Assembly (NCBI GenBank): GCA_902475285.1
Contig: CABRZA010000093.1
Location: forward strand, 1 to 9,395
Origin: an uncultured Porphyromonadaceae bacterium
GTDB taxonomy: Bacteria; Bacteroidota; Bacteroidia; Bacteroidales; Muribaculaceae
DNA: 9,395 bases
Direction of reading: 5' to 3'
Under the pieces are notes generated by a model, which was not told where the DNA came from, made no database searches, and saw only the letters and a list, made by a program, of their open reading frames with translations. Positions 7,898 through 9,395 of the stretch are shown piece after piece. Position 1 is the first letter of the stretch, and every line of letters begins with the position of its first letter. A program made the position numbers and the translations under genes.

Positions 7898-7929
7898 TTT
7901 GCCCCGCAGGCGAAAAAACTTTATCTTTG
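7898..7929 (+). promoter_or_regulatory. Promoter of the aspartate aminotransferase gene
   Basis: TTTG (7898-7901) and TATCTTTG (7922-7929) match the Bacteroidetes -33 and -7 elements with a 20-nt spacer, the same spacing as the padR promoter. The -33 element begins 3 bp after the preceding stop codon. The start ATG at 7946 is 16 bp from the -7 box, so the leader should be only about 10 nt and Shine-Dalgarno-independent (it is A/T-rich, with no GGAG). Confidence 0.78.
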
Positions 7930-7945
7930 TAGAAAAATTTTTAAT

Positions 7946-9145
7946 ATGCAGACTATCTCCAAACGTGTTCAATCGCTGGCAGTGTCGCAGACTCTGGCTA
8001 TGTCGCAGAAGAGCGCCGAGCTCAAGGCTCAGGGCGTCGATGTCATAAACCTCTCCGTGGGCGAGCCCGATTTCCCCACGCCCGCGCACATCAAGGCAGC
8101 TGCCGAAAAGGCCGTGGAAGACAACTTCTCCTTCTATTCCCCCGTGCCCGGCTTCATGTCGCTGCGCAAGGCCATAGCCGACAAGCTCTTGCGAGAGAAC
8201 GGCCTCGCCTTCGAACCCGCGCAGATTGTGGTGGGCAACGGCGCCAAGCACGCCCTCTGCAACGTGATTATGGCCACAGTCGACCCAGGCGACGAAGTCA
8301 TAATACCAACACCCGCATGGGTGAGCTACATAGAGATGGTAAAGCTCGCCGAGGGCAAGCCCGTGACCGTCGCCGCCGGCATCGACCGCGACTTCAAGGT
8401 CGACCCCGCCGCCCTCGAGGCTGCAATAACCCCGGCAACCCGCGCCATAATCCTCTGCTCGCCGTCGAACCCCACCGGCAGCGTCTATTCCCGCGAGGAG
8501 CTGCAGGCCATAGTCGATGTCCTCGCGCGCCACGAGCGCATACTCGTCATTGCCGACGAAATCTACGAGCACATCCTCTACACCGGCGGCAGCTTCGTGT
8601 CGCTCGCATCATTCCCCGAAATCGCCGACCGCACCGTGGTTATCAACGGCGTGTCGAAGGCATATGCCATGACCGGCTGGCGCATAGGCTATTGCGCCGC
8701 TCCCCTCGATATCGCCAAGGCCGTTTCCAAGCTCCAGGGACAGTACACCTCCGGCGCATCGTCGATAGCTCAGAAGGCCGCCGAGGCCGCGTACACCGGC
8801 CCCCAGGAATGTGTCGAGGAAATGCGCGAGGCATTCGAACGTCGCCGCGACCTTGTGGTGCGCCTCGCCCGCGAGATTCCCGGCCTCACCGTCAACGAGC
8901 CACAGGGCGCCTTCTACCTCTTCCCCGAGGTGTCGGCCTACCTCGGCACCACCGCTCCCGACGGCCGCACAATCGCAACATCGGGCGACCTGGCCATGTA
9001 CCTCCTCGACTGCGCCCATGTGGCCACTGTCGACGGCGCGGCCTTCTGCGCACCCGGCTACATCCGCCTGAGCTACGCCACCTCCGACGCCAACCTCACC
9101 GAAGCCCTCGACCGCATAGCCCGCGCCCTGGCAAAGCTCCATTAA
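7946..9145 (+). CDS. aspC: Pyridoxal-phosphate aminotransferase, aspartate (or aspartate/prephenate) type
   Basis: A 399-residue cytosolic class I/II aminotransferase (fold type I), closest by eye to the Thermus-like AspAT subgroup. Visible motifs are the N-terminal SVGEPDFPTP (37-46), PAWVSYIEM (123-131, stacking aromatic), SPSNPTG with Asn175, ADEIYEH with Asp204 and Tyr207, the Schiff-base Lys238 in GVSKAYAMTGWRIGY with Arg246, and the substrate alpha-carboxylate Arg374 in GYIRLSYAT. Lys101 in GNGAKHAL appears to align with the lysine that Thermus AspAT uses to recognise acidic side chains. This supports aspartate and possibly prephenate as amino acceptor or donor partners, linking the TCA cycle to aspartate and aromatic synthesis. 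Substrate preference is inference; the family call is firm. The gene appears monocistronic, with its own promoter and a terminator-like hairpin 225 bp downstream inside an unusual inverted-repeat element. Confidence 0.92.
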   Translation: MQTISKRVQSLAVSQTLAMSQKSAELKAQGVDVINLSVGEPDFPTPAHIKAAAEKAVEDNFSFYSPVPGFMSLRKAIADKLLRENGLAFEPAQIVVGNGAKHALCNVIMATVDPGDEVIIPTPAWVSYIEMVKLAEGKPVTVAAGIDRDFKVDPAALEAAITPATRAIILCSPSNPTGSVYSREELQAIVDVLARHERILVIADEIYEHILYTGGSFVSLASFPEIADRTVVINGVSKAYAMTGWRIGYCAAPLDIAKAVSKLQGQYTSGASSIAQKAAEAAYTGPQECVEEMREAFERRRDLVVRLAREIPGLTVNEPQGAFYLFPEVSAYLGTTAPDGRTIATSGDLAMYLLDCAHVATVDGAAFCAPGYIRLSYATSDANLTEALDRIARALAKLH

Positions 9146-9198
9146 AAGTATCAAACTTGCGAAAACAACGAGAGTCGCGTAGCAACGATATTATCGGG

Positions 9199-9229
9199 AA
9201 CCCCAGACGACCAAAGGAAGTCTGGGGTT
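9199..9229. repeat. Left copy of the middle repeat block, forms its own hairpin
   Basis: AACCCCAGAC (9199-9208) and GTCTGGGGTT (9220-9229) are perfect 10-bp reverse complements around an 11-nt loop. The same block recurs inverted at 9328-9357 with one internal difference. The loop contains GACCAAAGG, complementary to the loop of the other copy. Confidence 0.9.
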
Positions 9230-9250
9230 CTTTCTGACAGTCAGTATATA

Positions 9251-9305
9251 GAGTCTCGGAGAGACGACGTTGACAAGTCTGATCAACATCGTTTCTACGA
9301 GACTC
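9251..9305. repeat. Inner inverted repeat (23-bp imperfect stem)
   Basis: 9251-9273 pairs with 9283-9305, starting with a perfect GAGTCTCG/CGAGACTC and ending with GTTGA/TCAAC. There are mismatches at 9259 and 9268 and a wobble at 9263. The loop is CAAGTCTGA. Alternative local hairpins exist in each arm: GTCTC-GGA-GAGAC (9253-9265) and GTTTC-TAC-GAGAC (9291-9303, one wobble). Confidence 0.85.
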
Positions 9306-9327
9306 ATTCGTCGTTTTAGCCGTTGAT

Positions 9328-9357
9328 TCCCCAGACTCCCTTTGGTCGTCTGGGGTT
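9328..9357. repeat. Right copy of the middle repeat block, inverted
   Basis: CCCCAGAC (9329-9336) and GTCTGGGG (9348-9355) form a perfect 8-bp local hairpin with an 11-nt loop holding CCTTTGGTC. Read on the minus strand the block is the left copy with one internal substitution (at 9338) and a different base at the inner edge. Confidence 0.9.
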
Positions 9358-9369
9358 AACAACAACGAC

Positions 9370-9389
9370 GTCGCTGCGCGACTTTTTTT
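9370..9389 (+). terminator. Probable terminator downstream of aspC
   Basis: GTCGC (9370-9374), loop TGC, GCGAC (9378-9382), then seven T (9383-9389). The 5-bp stem is short for a terminator, but the whole upstream region can form the long alternative stem ending at the same T-run, since the outer arm 9173-9187 pairs with 9369-9383. No earlier T-run hairpin follows aspC. Confidence 0.68.
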
Positions 9390-9395
9390 ATTCGA

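Larger units (their letters stand above)
9173..9383. repeat. 211-bp interrupted palindromic element of unknown nature
   Basis: One axis of symmetry at 9278 relates three pairs of blocks without any indel (paired positions sum to 18556). Outer: 9173-9187 with 9369-9383 (15 nt, one wobble, one mismatch). Middle: 9199-9227 with 9329-9357 (28 of 29 complementary). Inner: 9251-9273 with 9283-9305 (20 Watson-Crick pairs of 23 plus one G-U wobble). Spacers of 11 and 23 nt are the same length in both arms but are not complementary. The central loop is 9274-9282. Each block also contains its own small hairpin. The element lies just after aspC and has more A and T than the genes. No coding region is supported in it. 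It could be a non-autonomous mobile repeat, a structured RNA or an extended 3' UTR. I do not recognise it, and the window ends 12 bp beyond, so target-site duplications cannot be checked. Confidence 0.85.

Noticed and set aside
7850..8572. 240-codon minus-strand frame opposite aspC and its promoter
   Set aside because: It covers a clear promoter and conserved aminotransferase coding sequence on the + strand; a shadow of codon bias.
9096..9365. 89-codon minus-strand frame across the palindromic element and the end of aspC
   Set aside because: It overlaps the 3' end of aspC and the repeat arms, has no promoter or family resemblance, and its length reflects lack of stops in the repeat.
9173..9383. 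CRISPR array or tRNA/rRNA in the tail region
   Set aside because: The repeats are inverted, not direct and evenly spaced, and no tRNA cloverleaf with T-loop GTTCRA-type motif or rRNA signature could be found.

Overview
The window looks like a chromosomal segment from a GC-rich member of the Bacteroidales, most plausibly the Muribaculaceae or a close relative. Four things suggest this. Promoters fit the Bacteroidetes primary sigma pattern: two show TTTG, 20 nt, then TAnnTTTG, and a third has a good TAnnTTTG box. Start codons lack clear Shine-Dalgarno sites. The CTP synthase has a Bacteroidetes-like sequence. The extracellular protein has a C-terminus resembling a type IX secretion sorting domain. 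Codons strongly favour C in the third position, which produces many long spurious open frames in the other five frames. The family-level placement is inference.

All six genes lie on the + strand. Region 1 (1-1553) is a two-gene operon: a small PadR-type repressor and a PspC-domain membrane protein overlap by ATGA. They are preceded by a strong promoter whose -33 element sits inside a perfect 9-bp palindrome (a likely autoregulatory operator) and are followed by a strong intrinsic terminator. Region 2 (about 1631-5415) is pyrG (CTP synthase) and yidC (membrane protein insertase), 25 bp apart and closed by a strong terminator. Region 3 (5448-7895) is a secreted multidomain protein with a phosphodiester glycosidase (NAGPA-like) domain, Ig-like domains and a possible C-terminal sorting signal. 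Region 4 (7898-9145) is an aminotransferase of the aspartate/prephenate type with its own promoter.

The five housekeeping or accessory genes besides the PadR regulator need no special explanation. The unusual part is the 250-bp gene-free tail after the aminotransferase. Positions 9173-9383 form a 211-bp inverted-repeat element with a single axis of symmetry at 9278. Three conserved blocks per arm (15, 29 and 23 nt) are separated by non-complementary spacers of identical length in both arms (11 and 23 nt). Each block is also locally self-complementary, so the RNA or single strand could fold either as one long interrupted stem or as a row of small hairpins. The loops of the two largest hairpins are complementary over 9 nt. 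The last hairpin runs into seven T residues and probably terminates aspC transcription. I do not recognise this element; a genome-wide copy search would show whether it is a mobile repeat or a structured RNA.
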